This document shows positions 18,839-27,921 of a stretch of 64,000 nucleotides of DNA, in pieces (position 1 is the first letter of the stretch; every line of letters begins with the position of its first letter). Origin of the DNA: Bacteroidaceae bacterium (lineage in GTDB: Bacteria > Bacteroidota > Bacteroidia > Bacteroidales > Bacteroidaceae); assembly GCA_017469685.1 (NCBI GenBank), contig JAFUFW010000026.1:29260-93259 (forward strand). The letters run 5' to 3'. Below the pieces are notes generated by a model, which ran no database searches, had not been told where the DNA came from, and saw only the letters and a list, made by a program, of their open reading frames with translations. The position numbers were made by a program, and so were the translations under genes.

Positions 18839-20335
18839 TTATCGGTTCAGCGTCCATGTGGCGCCGTCCTTGCCGTCCTTGATCTCGAAGCCGAGGGCGT
18901 TTAGCTCGTTGCGTATCTTGTCGCTCGTAGCCCAGTCCTTGTTGGCTTTGGCTATGGCGCGCTGCTCAAGGAGCATGTCGACGACGTGGCCGAAAGCCTC
19001 CTCGCGGGCCTGTCCTCCTCCCTGTCCCTCCGAGGGCGGGAGAAGTCCCAGGATGTCCTCTGCGAAAAGGTGGATTGTGGAGGAGAGTTCGTCGAAGTCC
19101 TCGGCGCTGATGGTTCCCTTGTGGTCGATGAGGCGGTTGATGGTGCTTGCCGCTTCAAACAGGTGGCTGATGACGGTGGGCGAAGCCAGGTCGTCGTTCA
19201 TAGCGTCGTAGCACTTCTGGCGCAGCTCGGAAGCCACGCGGTGCGTCTCGGCGTCGCTCTCCTTTGCGGGCGTGATGCGCTTCAGGTCGGCGATGGCGTT
19301 CATCAGGCGTTGCATACCCTTCTCGGCAGCCTGCAAGGCTTCGTTGCTGAAGTCCACGGTGGAGCGGTAGTGGGCCTGCAGGATGAAGAAGCGGATGGTC
19401 ATGGGCGAGTAGGCCTGCGACAGCTTCTCGTGCTGGCCGGTGAAGAACTCGTTGAGCGTAATGAAGTTGCCCAGCGACTTGCCCATCTTCTGTCCGCCGA
19501 TGGTTACCATGTTGCAGTGCATCCAGTAGTTTACGATGTCTGAGCCCTGCGAGGCCACGGCCTGCGCAATCTCACACTCGTGGTGCGGGAACACGAGGTC
19601 CATGCCGCCGCCGTGGATGTCGAAGTGCGAGCCTAAGTACTTGCGGCCCATGGCCGTGCACTCGCAGTGCCAGCCTGGGAAGCCGTCGCTCCAGGGCGAT
19701 GGCCACCGCATGATATGTTCGGGTTGTGCGGCCTTCCAGAGGGCGAAGTCCACCTGGTTGTGCTTCTCGCTCTGCCCGTCCAGCTCGCGGCTGTTGTTGA
19801 TGACGTCCGTCAGGTTGCGGCCCGAGAGCTTGCCATAGTGGTGCTTCTCATTGTATTTCTCCACGTCGAAGTAGACGGAGCCCTGGCTCTCGTAGGCATA
19901 GCCGTTGGCAAGGATTTCCTTGACCAGCTCGATCTGCTCGATGATGTGGCCCGTGGCGTGCGGCTCTATCGAGGGCGGCAGGCAGCCCAGGGCGCGCATG
20001 GCATCGTGGAAGCGGTTGGTATAATATTGCGCCACCTCCATGGGCTCCAGCTGCTCTAAGCGTGCCTTCTTGGCGATCTTGTCCTCGCCCTCGTCGGCAT
20101 CGTGCTCCAGATGGCCCACGTCGGTGATGTTGCGCACGTAGCGCACCTTGTAGCCGATGTGCTGCAGGTAGCGGAACAGGAGGTCGAAGGTGATGGCCGG
20201 GCGGGCGTGGCCCAGATGGGCATCGCCATAGACTGTGGGACCGCAGACGTACATGCCTACGCGCCCCTCGACGACAGGCTTGAACAGGACCTTGGTCCTA
20301 CTCAGCGTATTATATATTAACAATGGTTGGTTCAT
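18839..20335 (-). CDS. cysS: Cysteinyl-tRNA synthetase
   Basis: A 498-residue class I aminoacyl-tRNA synthetase that charges tRNA-Cys. The HIGH motif is HLGH (40-43), preceded by the zinc ligand Cys31 in [16 protein letters not shown]. Further zinc ligands are in [10 protein letters not shown] and [10 protein letters not shown], and the KMSKS loop is KMGKS. The C-terminal helical anticodon-binding region is complete ([17 protein letters not shown]). A Gln/Gly-rich linker (SEGQGGGQ) before the last domain is slightly unusual. It lies between ispG (63 bases upstream) and nagB. Confidence 0.97.
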   Translation of the reverse strand: MNQPLLIYNTLSRTKVLFKPVVEGRVGMYVCGPTVYGDAHLGHARPAITFDLLFRYLQHIGYKVRYVRNITDVGHLEHDADEGEDKIAKKARLEQLEPMEVAQYYTNRFHDAMRALGCLPPSIEPHATGHIIEQIELVKEILANGYAYESQGSVYFDVEKYNEKHHYGKLSGRNLTDVINNSRELDGQSEKHNQVDFALWKAAQPEHIMRWPSPWSDGFPGWHCECTAMGRKYLGSHFDIHGGGMDLVFPHHECEIAQAVASQGSDIVNYWMHCNMVTIGGQKMGKSLGNFITLNEFFTGQHEKLSQAYSPMTIRFFILQAHYRSTVDFSNEALQAAEKGMQRLMNAIADLKRITPAKESDAETHRVASELRQKCYDAMNDDLASPTVISHLFEAASTINRLIDHKGTISAEDFDELSSTIHLFAEDILGLLPPSEGQGGGQAREEAFGHVVDMLLEQRAIAKANKDWATSDKIRNELNALGFEIKDGKDGATWTLNR

Positions 20336-20398
20336 GATTGTAAGAATATTGATGTGAAAGAATGTCTTGAGGAAAATGATGGTGTAATAAGCTGGCTG

Positions 20399-21550
20399 TC
20401 AACATCGGCCGTCAGCATGTATGAGTTCTAATAATCTATTTACAGCTAATTCCTCCGGTATGTTCTTTTCCACACATTCCTTGCCGCGATAGAGGCTGAC
20501 CTTGCCGCGGGCGGCACCGACGTAGCCGTAGTCGGCATCGGCCATCTCGCCCGGGCCGTTCACGATGCAGCCCATGATGCCTATCTTCAGGCCTGTGAGG
20601 TGGGCGGTGGCGGCCTTGATGCGCTGGATGGTGGCGGGCAGGTCGTAGAGTGTGCGGCCGCAGCCCGGACAGGAGATATATTCGGTCTTCGTCATGCGCA
20701 CGCGGGCGGCTTGCAGCAGGTTATAGGCCACGGGTATCTCGTTCTCGGGCGGCTCGCTGAGGCTTACGCGTATGGTGTCGCCGATGCCGTCGATGAGCAG
20801 GGCACCGATGCCCACGGCGCTCTTCAGACGCCCGTCCTCGCCCTCGCCAGCCTCGGTCACGCCCAGATGCAGAGGGAACGTCATGCCCTCGGCGTCCATT
20901 GCCTTAGCGAGCATACGCACGCTCTCCACCATCACGACGGTGTTAGAGGCCTTGATTGAGACTACTACATCTTTAAACTTTTCGCGCACGCATACGCGAA
21001 GGAACTCCATGCACGACTCCACGATGCCCTCGGGCGTGTCGCCGTAGCGCGACATGATGCGGTCTGAGAGCGAGCCGTGGTTCACGCCGATGCGCACCGC
21101 CGTGCCGTGTTCGCGACAGATATTGAGGAAGGGCACGAGGCGATCCTCTATCTTCTGCAGCTCGGCACGGTACTCCTCGTCGGTATATTCAAGCTTCTTG
21201 AACTGGCGAGCGGCATCCACGTAGTTGCCTGGGTTGATGCGCACCTTCTCGCAGTAGCGCGCTGCCACGTCGGCCACGGCAGGATTGAAATGCACGTCGG
21301 CCACAAGGGGCACGTCGCAGCCTGCAGCACGCACACGCTCGCGGATGACCCGCATGTTCTCTGCCTCACGAACGCCCTGCGTAGTCAGCCTGACGAGTTC
21401 ACCGCCAGCCTCGGCGATGGCCAGGATCTGGCGCACGCATCCGTCGGTGTCCATCGTCGAGGTGGTACACATCGACTGCACCCGCACCGGGTTCTGACCT
21501 CCGATGCCGATCGAGCCTACGCGCACTTCGTGAGTTAAGCGACGTTTCAT
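20399..21550 (-). CDS. ispG: 4-hydroxy-3-methylbut-2-enyl diphosphate synthase, short form
   Basis: A 383-residue enzyme of the MEP isoprenoid pathway that reductively opens methylerythritol cyclodiphosphate using a 4Fe-4S cluster. The TIM barrel (1-270, [38 protein letters not shown]) is joined directly to the iron-sulfur domain with Cys294, Cys297, Cys328 and Glu335 ([19 protein letters not shown]). The sequence itself is of the Bacteroidota/plant long type, which normally carries a roughly 200-residue insert domain (A*) between these two parts; here the insert is absent (junction near residues 275-280, about base 20720). The start codon overlaps the end of purE by four bases, so the two are translationally coupled. 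Confidence 0.93.
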   Translation of the reverse strand: MKRRLTHEVRVGSIGIGGQNPVRVQSMCTTSTMDTDGCVRQILAIAEAGGELVRLTTQGVREAENMRVIRERVRAAGCDVPLVADVHFNPAVADVAARYCEKVRINPGNYVDAARQFKKLEYTDEEYRAELQKIEDRLVPFLNICREHGTAVRIGVNHGSLSDRIMSRYGDTPEGIVESCMEFLRVCVREKFKDVVVSIKASNTVVMVESVRMLAKAMDAEGMTFPLHLGVTEAGEGEDGRLKSAVGIGALLIDGIGDTIRVSLSEPPENEIPVAYNLLQAARVRMTKTEYISCPGCGRTLYDLPATIQRIKAATAHLTGLKIGIMGCIVNGPGEMADADYGYVGAARGKVSLYRGKECVEKNIPEELAVNRLLELIHADGRC

Positions 21551-22050
21551 ACCTTAAACTTATACTTCACTTCTGCCAGCTCCTTGTTGGCCTTGACAAT
21601 CTTCTCTGCCAACCCTTTCTTATACTCGTGCATCCGCACGGCGAGGGCTTCGTCGGTGAGTGCCAGCATCTCGCAGGCCAGCACGGCGGCATTCTGTGCG
21701 CCGTTGACGCCGACGGTGGCCACGGGGATGCCCGGAGGCATCTGCACGATGGAGAGCAGGGCGTCGAGGCCGTCGAGCATACCTTTGATTGGCACGCCGA
21801 TGACGGGCAGCGTCGTCTGCGCGGCAATGACGCCAGGCAGGGCTGCTGCCATGCCTGCTGCTGCGATGATGACACGTATGCCGCGACCTTCTGCCTCGCG
21901 GGCGAAAGCCTCTACGGCTGCGGGGGTGCGGTGGGCTGAGAGGGCGTTCATCTCAAACGGCACTTCCATCTCGTCGAGGAACTTCGCCGCCTTCTCCATG
22001 ACAGGCAGGTCGCTCGTGCTGCCCATTATTATTGAGACTAAGGGAGACAT
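21547..22050 (-). CDS. purE: N5-carboxyaminoimidazole ribonucleotide mutase
   Basis: A 167-residue class I PurE, the usual length, that rearranges N5-CAIR to CAIR in purine synthesis. The N-terminal [12 protein letters not shown] and SAHRTP motifs bind the nucleotide, and the GGMAAALPG-like loop ([15 protein letters not shown]) and [37 protein letters not shown] segments are characteristic. It is first in the purE-ispG pair with a four-base overlap. An AT-rich stretch and tRNA-Arg lie upstream. Confidence 0.97.
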   Translation of the reverse strand: MSPLVSIIMGSTSDLPVMEKAAKFLDEMEVPFEMNALSAHRTPAAVEAFAREAEGRGIRVIIAAAGMAAALPGVIAAQTTLPVIGVPIKGMLDGLDALLSIVQMPPGIPVATVGVNGAQNAAVLACEMLALTDEALAVRMHEYKKGLAEKIVKANKELAEVKYKFKV

Positions 22051-22142
22051 ATCTTTTCGTTTAAAGTTTATAGTTTAAAGAATACTACTGATAGTCGTAG
22101 TTCAATCTTCAATAACCCATTTGTCATTCATCAATTATTGCG

Positions 22143-22214
22143 TAGCCCCGAGGGGAATCGAACCCCTATCTAAAGTTTAGGAAACTTCTATTCTATCCGT
22201 TGAACTACAGGGCC
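22143..22214 (-). tRNA. tRNA-Arg (anticodon CCT)
   Basis: A 72-base cloverleaf reads on the minus strand: acceptor GGCCCTG pairs with CGGGGCT (two G-T wobbles), T arm GGGGTTCGATTCCCC, and anticodon loop TTCCTAA giving CCT. No CCA is encoded. A -7 promoter element lies 17 bases upstream. Confidence 0.93.
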
Positions 22215-22230
22215 CCAACGTTATCGGCTG

Positions 22231-22238
22231 CAAAGGTA
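22231..22238 (-). promoter_or_regulatory. -7 promoter element for tRNA-Arg
   Basis: CAAAGGTA on the plus strand is TACCTTTG on the minus strand, matching TAnnTTTG, placed just upstream of the tRNA. Confidence 0.6.
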
Positions 22239-22551
22239 TGAATTATTGCTTAAAGAGGAAAACGAAACAGGACTTTTTTTCTTTCAAACCCCTCCAGACC
22301 ATCGGAAGCTCACTTTCTGATAAGCTTTTTCTGATCCAAAAGAAAACTCGCCCCAATGGAGCGCCCTTTTCAAAATAAAGTTTGATTGTGTTTTTATGCG
22401 CATTAAACTATAAAAAGCTTAAATGAAATGTATTACAAGAATATAATTGATGATTAATTACCGAAGAATGGTAGCGTAAATAGTCTGCACAAAAAAGGTG
22501 TCCCACCATGGTGGGACACCCTTTCTTCCCGGCCTCATTGCCCGGCAATGT
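22239..22551. other. AT-rich intergenic stretch between tRNA-Arg and the HD gene
   Basis: No gene is visible in 22239-22551. The stretch is AT-rich and contains the perfect 24-base palindrome at 22497-22520 near its right end. Confidence 0.7.
22497..22520. repeat. Perfect 24-base palindrome, copy 1 (terminator-like)
   Basis: The arm GGTGTCCCACCA is followed without a loop by its exact reverse complement. Six A residues precede it and CTTTCTT follows, so it could act as a terminator in either direction; on the minus strand it would follow the HD gene that ends at 22552. The identical 24 bases recur at 47410-47433. Confidence 0.85.
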
Positions 22552-23466
22552 TCATTGATTATTCAAATAGAGCCACGCCTTCAGGTATTTCCTCAGACGC
22601 GCCACGTCATCTTCATTGATTTCCTTCAGCCGGCGCACGTCCATATTGTCCTCCAAGTCGGCCCGCTTCACCTCCCTGCCAAGAGTATTTTCTGAGGCTC
22701 TGCGCACAAAGTCCTCATAGCTTTCACCCTCTTGTTTCGTTACTGACAGCACTCCCTCAATAATCTCCTCTTGAAAGCCCTGCTCACGAAGATAATCTGG
22801 CGTAACGTCTGTGTCCTCAATCGTGTCGTGCAGCAATGCCACGACCTTAGCGTTTATGCTTTTACATTTTTCAGCAACCCGGATGGGATGGAGCACATAA
22901 TCTTCTCCTGATTTGTCTTTTTGTCCCTTGTGAGCTTCCACAGCTATTCTCATTGCATGTTTGTAAATCTCGGGCTTCGGTTCTCCCAATATTTCAATTT
23001 GCATAGGGTCGGCATTGGGTTGCCCCTTTCTCTTTACTCGTATTACTCGCATCAACCTCTTTGCACATTGACGTAACGAACCAATTTTAGGCGATTCGGG
23101 CGGCTGTTGCAAGAAATCCCAAACCCCTTGTGCTTCCCGTACGGTAACCATTTGTACACGGTCGCCATAGAAATATTCTACTGACAAGTATGCACAATCA
23201 GGCTTCACACCACACCAGGCTTGTGAATAATGTGCCCTCTGATGCCAGCGTTCCTCATCCCGACCAAATATATCACAATCTATGGTGTCACATGTCGGAT
23301 AATCAACGTCGCCCACAATACGTGGTGTCGGGTCATACGTATAATGTTCCCGATAGTGAAGTCCTATGAGATTCTCAAATGTAATCAGTTTGCCACCTAT
23401 TTCTTCTTGAAATGAGGCACAATTGTCATCACAGACTATTGTTTTATTATTAAAATCTTTTGACAT
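22552..23466 (-). CDS. HD-domain hydrolase (alarmone-hydrolase-like) with unknown N-terminal domain
   Basis: A 304-residue protein without signal peptide. The C-terminal part (about 160-300) carries an HD phosphohydrolase signature: HAMRIAVEAHKGQ, HPIRVAEK, VALLHDTIEDTDV and KRADLEDNMDVRRL, the set seen in RelA/SpoT-type and small alarmone hydrolases. The first 150 residues (acidic, several Cys and His) match nothing I recognise. It could hydrolyse (p)ppGpp or another nucleotide. It stands among degraded genes in an AT-rich stretch. Confidence 0.7.
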   Translation of the reverse strand: MSKDFNNKTIVCDDNCASFQEEIGGKLITFENLIGLHYREHYTYDPTPRIVGDVDYPTCDTIDCDIFGRDEERWHQRAHYSQAWCGVKPDCAYLSVEYFYGDRVQMVTVREAQGVWDFLQQPPESPKIGSLRQCAKRLMRVIRVKRKGQPNADPMQIEILGEPKPEIYKHAMRIAVEAHKGQKDKSGEDYVLHPIRVAEKCKSINAKVVALLHDTIEDTDVTPDYLREQGFQEEIIEGVLSVTKQEGESYEDFVRRASENTLGREVKRADLEDNMDVRRLKEINEDDVARLRKYLKAWLYLNNQ

Positions 23467-23538
23467 ATTTATAAATATCCCTTTTACGTTTAGGGCACAA
23501 CTTCTTATTATCTGTTAAAAACACTAACGGCGAAACAA

Positions 23539-23778
23539 CTAAGGGTTATTTTCATGGGGCGGAGCAGGTACTCCATAGCCGCCGTCGTCGTAGCGGGCGC
23601 CGACAGGCATGCTCTCCCTCATGTAATCAAACAACGGTAGCACCTCCTCCTCAGTCATCTTCCTTGTTGTCTTAAGTTCCACGTAGCCTACATTCTCCTT
23701 GGAACTAATATACAACGTGCATTCTCCGAATTGTGGCAATATGATATTGGGGGAGTCACGTTTTCTTTCTCTCGCCAT
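23539..23778 (-). CDS. 3' part of a probably frameshifted hypothetical gene
   Basis: A 79-residue frame starting at ATG 23778 inside the end of the upstream 210-residue frame. The body (PNIILPQFGECTLYISSKENVGYVELKTTRKMTEEEVLPLF) looks like genuine coding sequence, whereas the first residues (MARERKR) are out-of-frame readings of the neighbour. One added A in the A-rich run near 23765-23770 would join it to the upstream frame as one protein of about 265 residues. No function recognised. Confidence 0.5.
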   Translation of the reverse strand: MARERKRDSPNIILPQFGECTLYISSKENVGYVELKTTRKMTEEEVLPLFDYMRESMPVGARYDDGGYGVPAPPHENNP

Positions 23779-24320
23779 AAGGAAACCGTAAGGTTAAACT
23801 CCTTTTGTGGAATGTCCAAAGAAACGATGTCTGCAATGCGCGAATGCTCACGGCCTACAAACATATTCTTATCCATTAAGCCTTGGTTGCATATATACTT
23901 GATAAGCGGTTTGAGTTTCCGCCGCGCCTCGAAGGCATCCTTCTGCGAGAAGTAAAGGGAAGATTTCTTCACCTCCGAGTCCTGATAATAAAAGTACCAG
24001 AGCTTCAAACCGACCTCATATTGCAGTAATGTTGCAAGCCTCTCCTCTTCGGGGCTGAAGTCACCGAGCTCTTCGCAAGGCCCGCTGACGCTCATTGTCT
24101 CGCGGAGCTGAATGAGATGGTCGCGGCTGTCGCTGTCCTCCTTTTCGCTCTCCACCCACTCGGTCTTGACATACTCAAACTCATAGTGGGTTATCACGTC
24201 AAAGTCTCTGCGAAGGACATGTTCGCCCCAGCAGTCCTTGTACTTGGCCCTGACCTCTTTCTTGTCGTAATCGACTTCAAGCTCGCTGCATATAGCAGAA
24301 ACGTGATAGGTGCTATCCAT
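23688..24320 (-). CDS. Hypothetical protein, 5' part of a probably frameshifted gene
   Basis: A 210-residue frame without signal peptide, starting with MDSTYHVSAICSELEVDYDKKEV. It is acidic and has the look of a cytoplasmic stand-alone protein; I do not recognise a family. The last 25 or so residues (ENVTPPISYCHNSENARCIL) look like out-of-frame sequence, while the overlapping frame continues plausibly, so the gene probably carries a one-base deletion in an A-run near 23765-23770. Two overlapping genes are the alternative. Confidence 0.5.
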   Translation of the reverse strand: MDSTYHVSAICSELEVDYDKKEVRAKYKDCWGEHVLRRDFDVITHYEFEYVKTEWVESEKEDSDSRDHLIQLRETMSVSGPCEELGDFSPEEERLATLLQYEVGLKLWYFYYQDSEVKKSSLYFSQKDAFEARRKLKPLIKYICNQGLMDKNMFVGREHSRIADIVSLDIPQKEFNLTVSLWREKENVTPPISYCHNSENARCILVPRRM

Positions 24321-24334
24321 GTTATAGTTCCATT

Positions 24335-24571
24335 TTATTTTTTGCTCAACAAATAATTAACCACGGCATCCCAATCAGGAAATCCCTCAGAGCCGAACTG
24401 AATCCACTCGCCCCTGAACTCGCTGGTGCCGTTCTTACCTCGATCATCAATCAGATAGTCGCCATCTATCAGGTCTTTACGGTGAGTGATGATCATTCGT
24501 TTATGAAAAACGTCATCAAAGTATTTTGTCACCCACATCACTTTATCAGACCATGCAGAGGGATTTCCACA
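24335..24571 (-). pseudogene. 5'(3')-deoxyribonucleotidase (NT5C type), N-terminally truncated remnant
   Basis: The 68-residue frame from a GTG at 24541 matches the C-terminal end of NT5C-type pyrimidine deoxynucleotidases: KYFDDVFHKRMIITHRKDLI, GDYLIDDR, FRGEWIQFGSEGFPDWDAVV. In the same frame, plausible family sequence (GNPSAWSDKV) extends upstream to about 24571, where a TAG stop occurs. The N-terminal half with the DMDGV nucleophile motif is absent, so the product cannot be catalytic. It is a relic next to other damaged genes. Confidence 0.75.
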
Positions 24572-24633
24572 CTATTCATTGCCATATCAAGAGACCCTTA
24601 ATCCGTGTCGGGTGCAACTGTTTTAATTTATAA

Positions 24634-24681
24634 AGGCTCTCGGAAACATCCTGAAATTTCAAATATGTTATCCGGGAGCCT
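24634..24681 (-). terminator. Terminator candidate of the tubulin-like operon
   Basis: AGGCTCTCGG (24634-24643) pairs with CCGGGAGCCT (24672-24681) with one G-T. On the minus strand the stem is followed by TTTATAAATT. It lies about 25 bases after the last operon gene. Confidence 0.7.
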
Positions 24682-24705
24682 ATGATTAATAAACAAAGAG
24701 AGCCA

Positions 24706-26328
24706 TTATAATGTTATCCAAGAGATGAATGTTGTTCCTGTCGTTGAAACCACCGCCACCTTGCAATATCGCATTGTAGTTCCACTTGCAGGTTTATTCA
24801 AAATAGCCGTAATGGTGTTGTTCTCCTTTGAGTAAGAACCTGTAGCTGAAATGTCTCCATCTGTGTCACGATTGCTGTTTTGACAACGTGAGACGGTCAC
24901 GGATTTCACACCTTCTATTTTAAAAGTAGAGGGTTTAATTGTGTATTGATGTTTACCAGATGAGGTTTCTGTTATATCAATATCATTGCGCACGATTGTC
25001 ATTTGTTCCTGCAGTGTAGTTGCTTTCTTGGTGTTCGAAGTGTAGGTTTCGCCAGATTTGAGAGTAACTACCAACCTGAACTCGTAAGTGGTATAAAGAT
25101 CTAAGTTATTTAGCGTCGCTTCGTAATATCCATCTTTATTAGTGAGTGACAAGTCATGCCATGCATCGGAAGAGCCTTGGCGCCACTGGAATTTGGCACT
25201 AGCCAGATCAGCGTCAGCAACCGGTGAAGTGCAAGAAATCTTTATACTGCGATAAGAAGGTTCGGCATTAAGGGCACATTGATTAACAAGATACTCATAA
25301 CTGCGAGCGACTTTAGTCCAATACCCACGGTTATATATCGTATTATCGACTTGGACATTCATATAGAAATAATATGTAGCTCCATCTATCAAGTCCCCTA
25401 TCGAAGTGATGAAAGTATTATTGTCCCACGAGGAATCGTCAATTCTCGTCTGAGAATTACTATCGGTACTTCTGCCATACGTAAACCATACGTCATCAGG
25501 GGAAAGTGGCTTCAAATCAGAACAATCTACCAGCAAACGGAATGACTTGTTACCCTCGTATATATATACCGTCTTAGGCATTACGTCAGGCGTATTAATA
25601 TAATCTACTTGGCAACCGTTCCCAAAGCAAGTAAAATCGTCGCCTTCAGCACACAGCCAAACATAGTAACCATTAGATTTTATGTCTGTGAGTGTTGTAC
25701 TAAGAATACCATTGTTATTAGTGGTTGTTGCTTTTTTCCTATTGGATGTACTAGTCCCATAATAGAAGGTATAATCGCATTTATAGTCTTGGTAAGCAGT
25801 TAAGTCTGCTGTAAAGGTCGTTCTGTTAAGACCAGGAGTGCGTTTTACTTCTATTGTTTTAATAAGGTCCTTAATAATCTCCTCTGTAGTCCATACGCTG
25901 ACGGTTCCCACAAAAGTTTTCTGAATCAAATAATCGCCTTTTAAAAGGATTTCAACACAGAACCAGTACTTAACATTGTTCTTTATATCCTTAGCGACCG
26001 CGATAAAGGAGGTGTCTGTGCGAGTAGTTTGTAAGGTCGTATAATCATCGTATTTGCCAGAAGAATTGTACTCTGCATACTTAATGACAGCGTCCTCGAT
26101 TTCAGCCCTTCTCAGATTTGTGCAAATAGCCTCGAGCTCCACTTCGCCTATAGCTTTACTCCTCGTCCAAAGGCTTGTCACTTCTGGGATTTTATCAGCT
26201 GCAATGGGTTCGTAGTCATCGTCTGGATATATGCAACCAACGAATGTAAAAGCAGCAAAAAGCATTAACAGACTCTGTAATGCCTTGAGCTTGTTAAATT
26301 GGGGTTTATATGTTTTCATTGTTGTCAA
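24706..26328 (-). CDS. Lipoprotein with repeated fibronectin-III-like domains
   Basis: A 540-residue lipoprotein: hydrophobic leader, then FVGC with Cys32 as the lipid site, followed by acidic residues (IYPDDDYEP). The remainder is built from about five beta-sandwich repeats of 90-100 residues, with type-III-fibronectin-like strands such as ATYYFYMNVQVD, YYVWLCAEGDDF and TTYEFRLVVTLKSGETYTSNTKKATT. Such a protein would sit on the outer membrane and bind or scaffold. It is the last gene of the nine-gene tubulin-like operon, 18 bases after the PEGA protein. An alternative start is Met4. Confidence 0.7.
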   Translation of the reverse strand: MTTMKTYKPQFNKLKALQSLLMLFAAFTFVGCIYPDDDYEPIAADKIPEVTSLWTRSKAIGEVELEAICTNLRRAEIEDAVIKYAEYNSSGKYDDYTTLQTTRTDTSFIAVAKDIKNNVKYWFCVEILLKGDYLIQKTFVGTVSVWTTEEIIKDLIKTIEVKRTPGLNRTTFTADLTAYQDYKCDYTFYYGTSTSNRKKATTTNNNGILSTTLTDIKSNGYYVWLCAEGDDFTCFGNGCQVDYINTPDVMPKTVYIYEGNKSFRLLVDCSDLKPLSPDDVWFTYGRSTDSNSQTRIDDSSWDNNTFITSIGDLIDGATYYFYMNVQVDNTIYNRGYWTKVARSYEYLVNQCALNAEPSYRSIKISCTSPVADADLASAKFQWRQGSSDAWHDLSLTNKDGYYEATLNNLDLYTTYEFRLVVTLKSGETYTSNTKKATTLQEQMTIVRNDIDITETSSGKHQYTIKPSTFKIEGVKSVTVSRCQNSNRDTDGDISATGSYSKENNTITAILNKPASGTTMRYCKVAVVSTTGTTFISWITL

Positions 26329-26346
26329 ACATCTATATTAATAATG

Positions 26347-27882
26347 TTAGAATGTAAGGCCGACGCCCAAAATGAATTCTCCGAAGGTCTCATCAGCAAA
26401 AAGCATGGTGTAGCCTGAGGATAGGACAAAATTCTTCATCTTAAAATGGAGCATGGCATCTGCCTCAATGCCTTTTAAATAGCGAGGATAGTAGTAGTCC
26501 TTGCCTCCTTCTTTGTTTTCGACAGAATAAAGGTTGCCATACTTACCATAACCTCCTTCGATTGACATATAAAGCCAGTGGGCTATGCGGAATAGCGGGC
26601 CGGTAGTTAGGCCAAATCGCAAGTCACCACGGCTGTTTTCATAATCCTGTGTCGGTGGCATTCCTTCATAATAGTTATTCTTGTCGCTAGACTTCTTCTC
26701 TCCAGACTTATCGATGGAGCGGAAAGACGATTTGATTGAGAAGCCCCAACCAAAACGTTTGCATACTCCGAGGTAAGCACCCAGGGCAGCTTTTGGTGAA
26801 TAAAGGTATTCGAAGAATGTCTGTGACTCCACCGCCCGGAGAAGATGTTGTGACACATCCACGGCCTGATTGACGTTAACGATACTTGTGAAGGGCTTGG
26901 AGTCATAGCCACTTTTTGACACACGACCGGAGTAAGTGCCTAAAACATCTTTTACAACAACACCAGTACCATACTCTCTTCCGTTAAGGACCATAGATGC
27001 TCCTTTGGGGCTCTTTAAAGTAATTGTTCCGCCCAATTTCATGTCTACCACAGCACCTTCATGAGTCAGATCAACAGTTTGTTCCTTGCTGTACACACCT
27101 GTCTGATCTACGCAACGGACTATATGCTTTCCAACTGGGTAGCTAAATTCACCGGCGGCAGCATCTTCACCGTCAACGGTTATCTTACCTTCAGTGCCCC
27201 ATTTGTCAGTCTCAATGGTCAACATTCCCATAACAGAGGCCATGTGGATAGGGACAGGGACAGGGGGACCAACCAAAACGAACGTTCCTTTATTGTCTTG
27301 AAAACCTTCGGCCTTGATAGTATATTCATACTGGCCATAAGGAAGGTTTTCTTGCCACTGACCTTTATCATCAAACCGATATTGGCTCTGGTTCCCACCT
27401 TCATCTTTCACAAGGATAATAGCATTACGCCCTGCAGACTGACATGTCATTGTAACCCATGCACGTCCGGTATTTTTGTCTGCAGGGAGACCTATTGTCA
27501 TCTTGTATACCATTTTCTTATCCGTTAATGGTGCATCAAATGTATATGTCAAGGTATAGTAGGAAGGATGTTTGATGTCAATCTTCTTAGATTTAGTTGG
27601 CATATAGACCCACCATTCACCCGATTTATAAGTGTAGCTGAACACCTGCTTCTCATCGAATGTTACTTGAGGATCCGGTAGGGAGATTTTAATGAGTATG
27701 GCATCTTCGCCAACGGGTTTGCCTTGTTTTTTACCTGTCATACGAGATGTGTTCGGGTCGAACTGGGCAGCAGCCTGTGGCTGAGGCGTCAAAGGCTCTT
27801 TTACTGTCATCTCACGATCTGTCTGTGCGAACGTTGACGCTGAGAGCAAAGCAAAAGTGATTAGCGTTAGGTATTTCTTCAT
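26347..27882 (-). CDS. PEGA-domain protein with C-terminal outer-membrane barrel-like region
   Basis: A 511-residue protein with signal peptide (1-19, ending TFAQ). After a proline-rich stretch it has beta domains: an N-terminal domain (about 45-140) and PEGA-like repeats (about 150-215, 220-285 and 285-355; for example GTITLKSPKGASMVLNGREYGTGVVVKDVLGTYSGRVSKSGYDSK). The last 140 residues alternate hydrophobic and polar strands and end in GVGLTF, a terminal Phe typical of outer-membrane beta barrels. PEGA domains are often found on surface scaffolds. Within the operon it is the best candidate for the outer-membrane anchor. Confidence 0.7.
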   Translation of the reverse strand: MKKYLTLITFALLSASTFAQTDREMTVKEPLTPQPQAAAQFDPNTSRMTGKKQGKPVGEDAILIKISLPDPQVTFDEKQVFSYTYKSGEWWVYMPTKSKKIDIKHPSYYTLTYTFDAPLTDKKMVYKMTIGLPADKNTGRAWVTMTCQSAGRNAIILVKDEGGNQSQYRFDDKGQWQENLPYGQYEYTIKAEGFQDNKGTFVLVGPPVPVPIHMASVMGMLTIETDKWGTEGKITVDGEDAAAGEFSYPVGKHIVRCVDQTGVYSKEQTVDLTHEGAVVDMKLGGTITLKSPKGASMVLNGREYGTGVVVKDVLGTYSGRVSKSGYDSKPFTSIVNVNQAVDVSQHLLRAVESQTFFEYLYSPKAALGAYLGVCKRFGWGFSIKSSFRSIDKSGEKKSSDKNNYYEGMPPTQDYENSRGDLRFGLTTGPLFRIAHWLYMSIEGGYGKYGNLYSVENKEGGKDYYYPRYLKGIEADAMLHFKMKNFVLSSGYTMLFADETFGEFILGVGLTF

Positions 27883-27921
27883 TTGTGTAAGATTATTTGG
27901 ATTTCTGTTAAATTCTGATGT

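Noticed and set aside
22143-22214. tRNA-Arg as integration site of the AT-rich island to its right
   Set aside because: Islands normally insert at the tRNA 3' end, which here points left toward purE; no integrase and no repeat of the tRNA end was seen on the island side.
23680-23790. Programmed -1 frameshift in the hypothetical gene
   Set aside because: The A-rich run does not form an X-XXY-YYZ heptamer in the right phase and no following pseudoknot is evident; a simple indel explains the pattern better.
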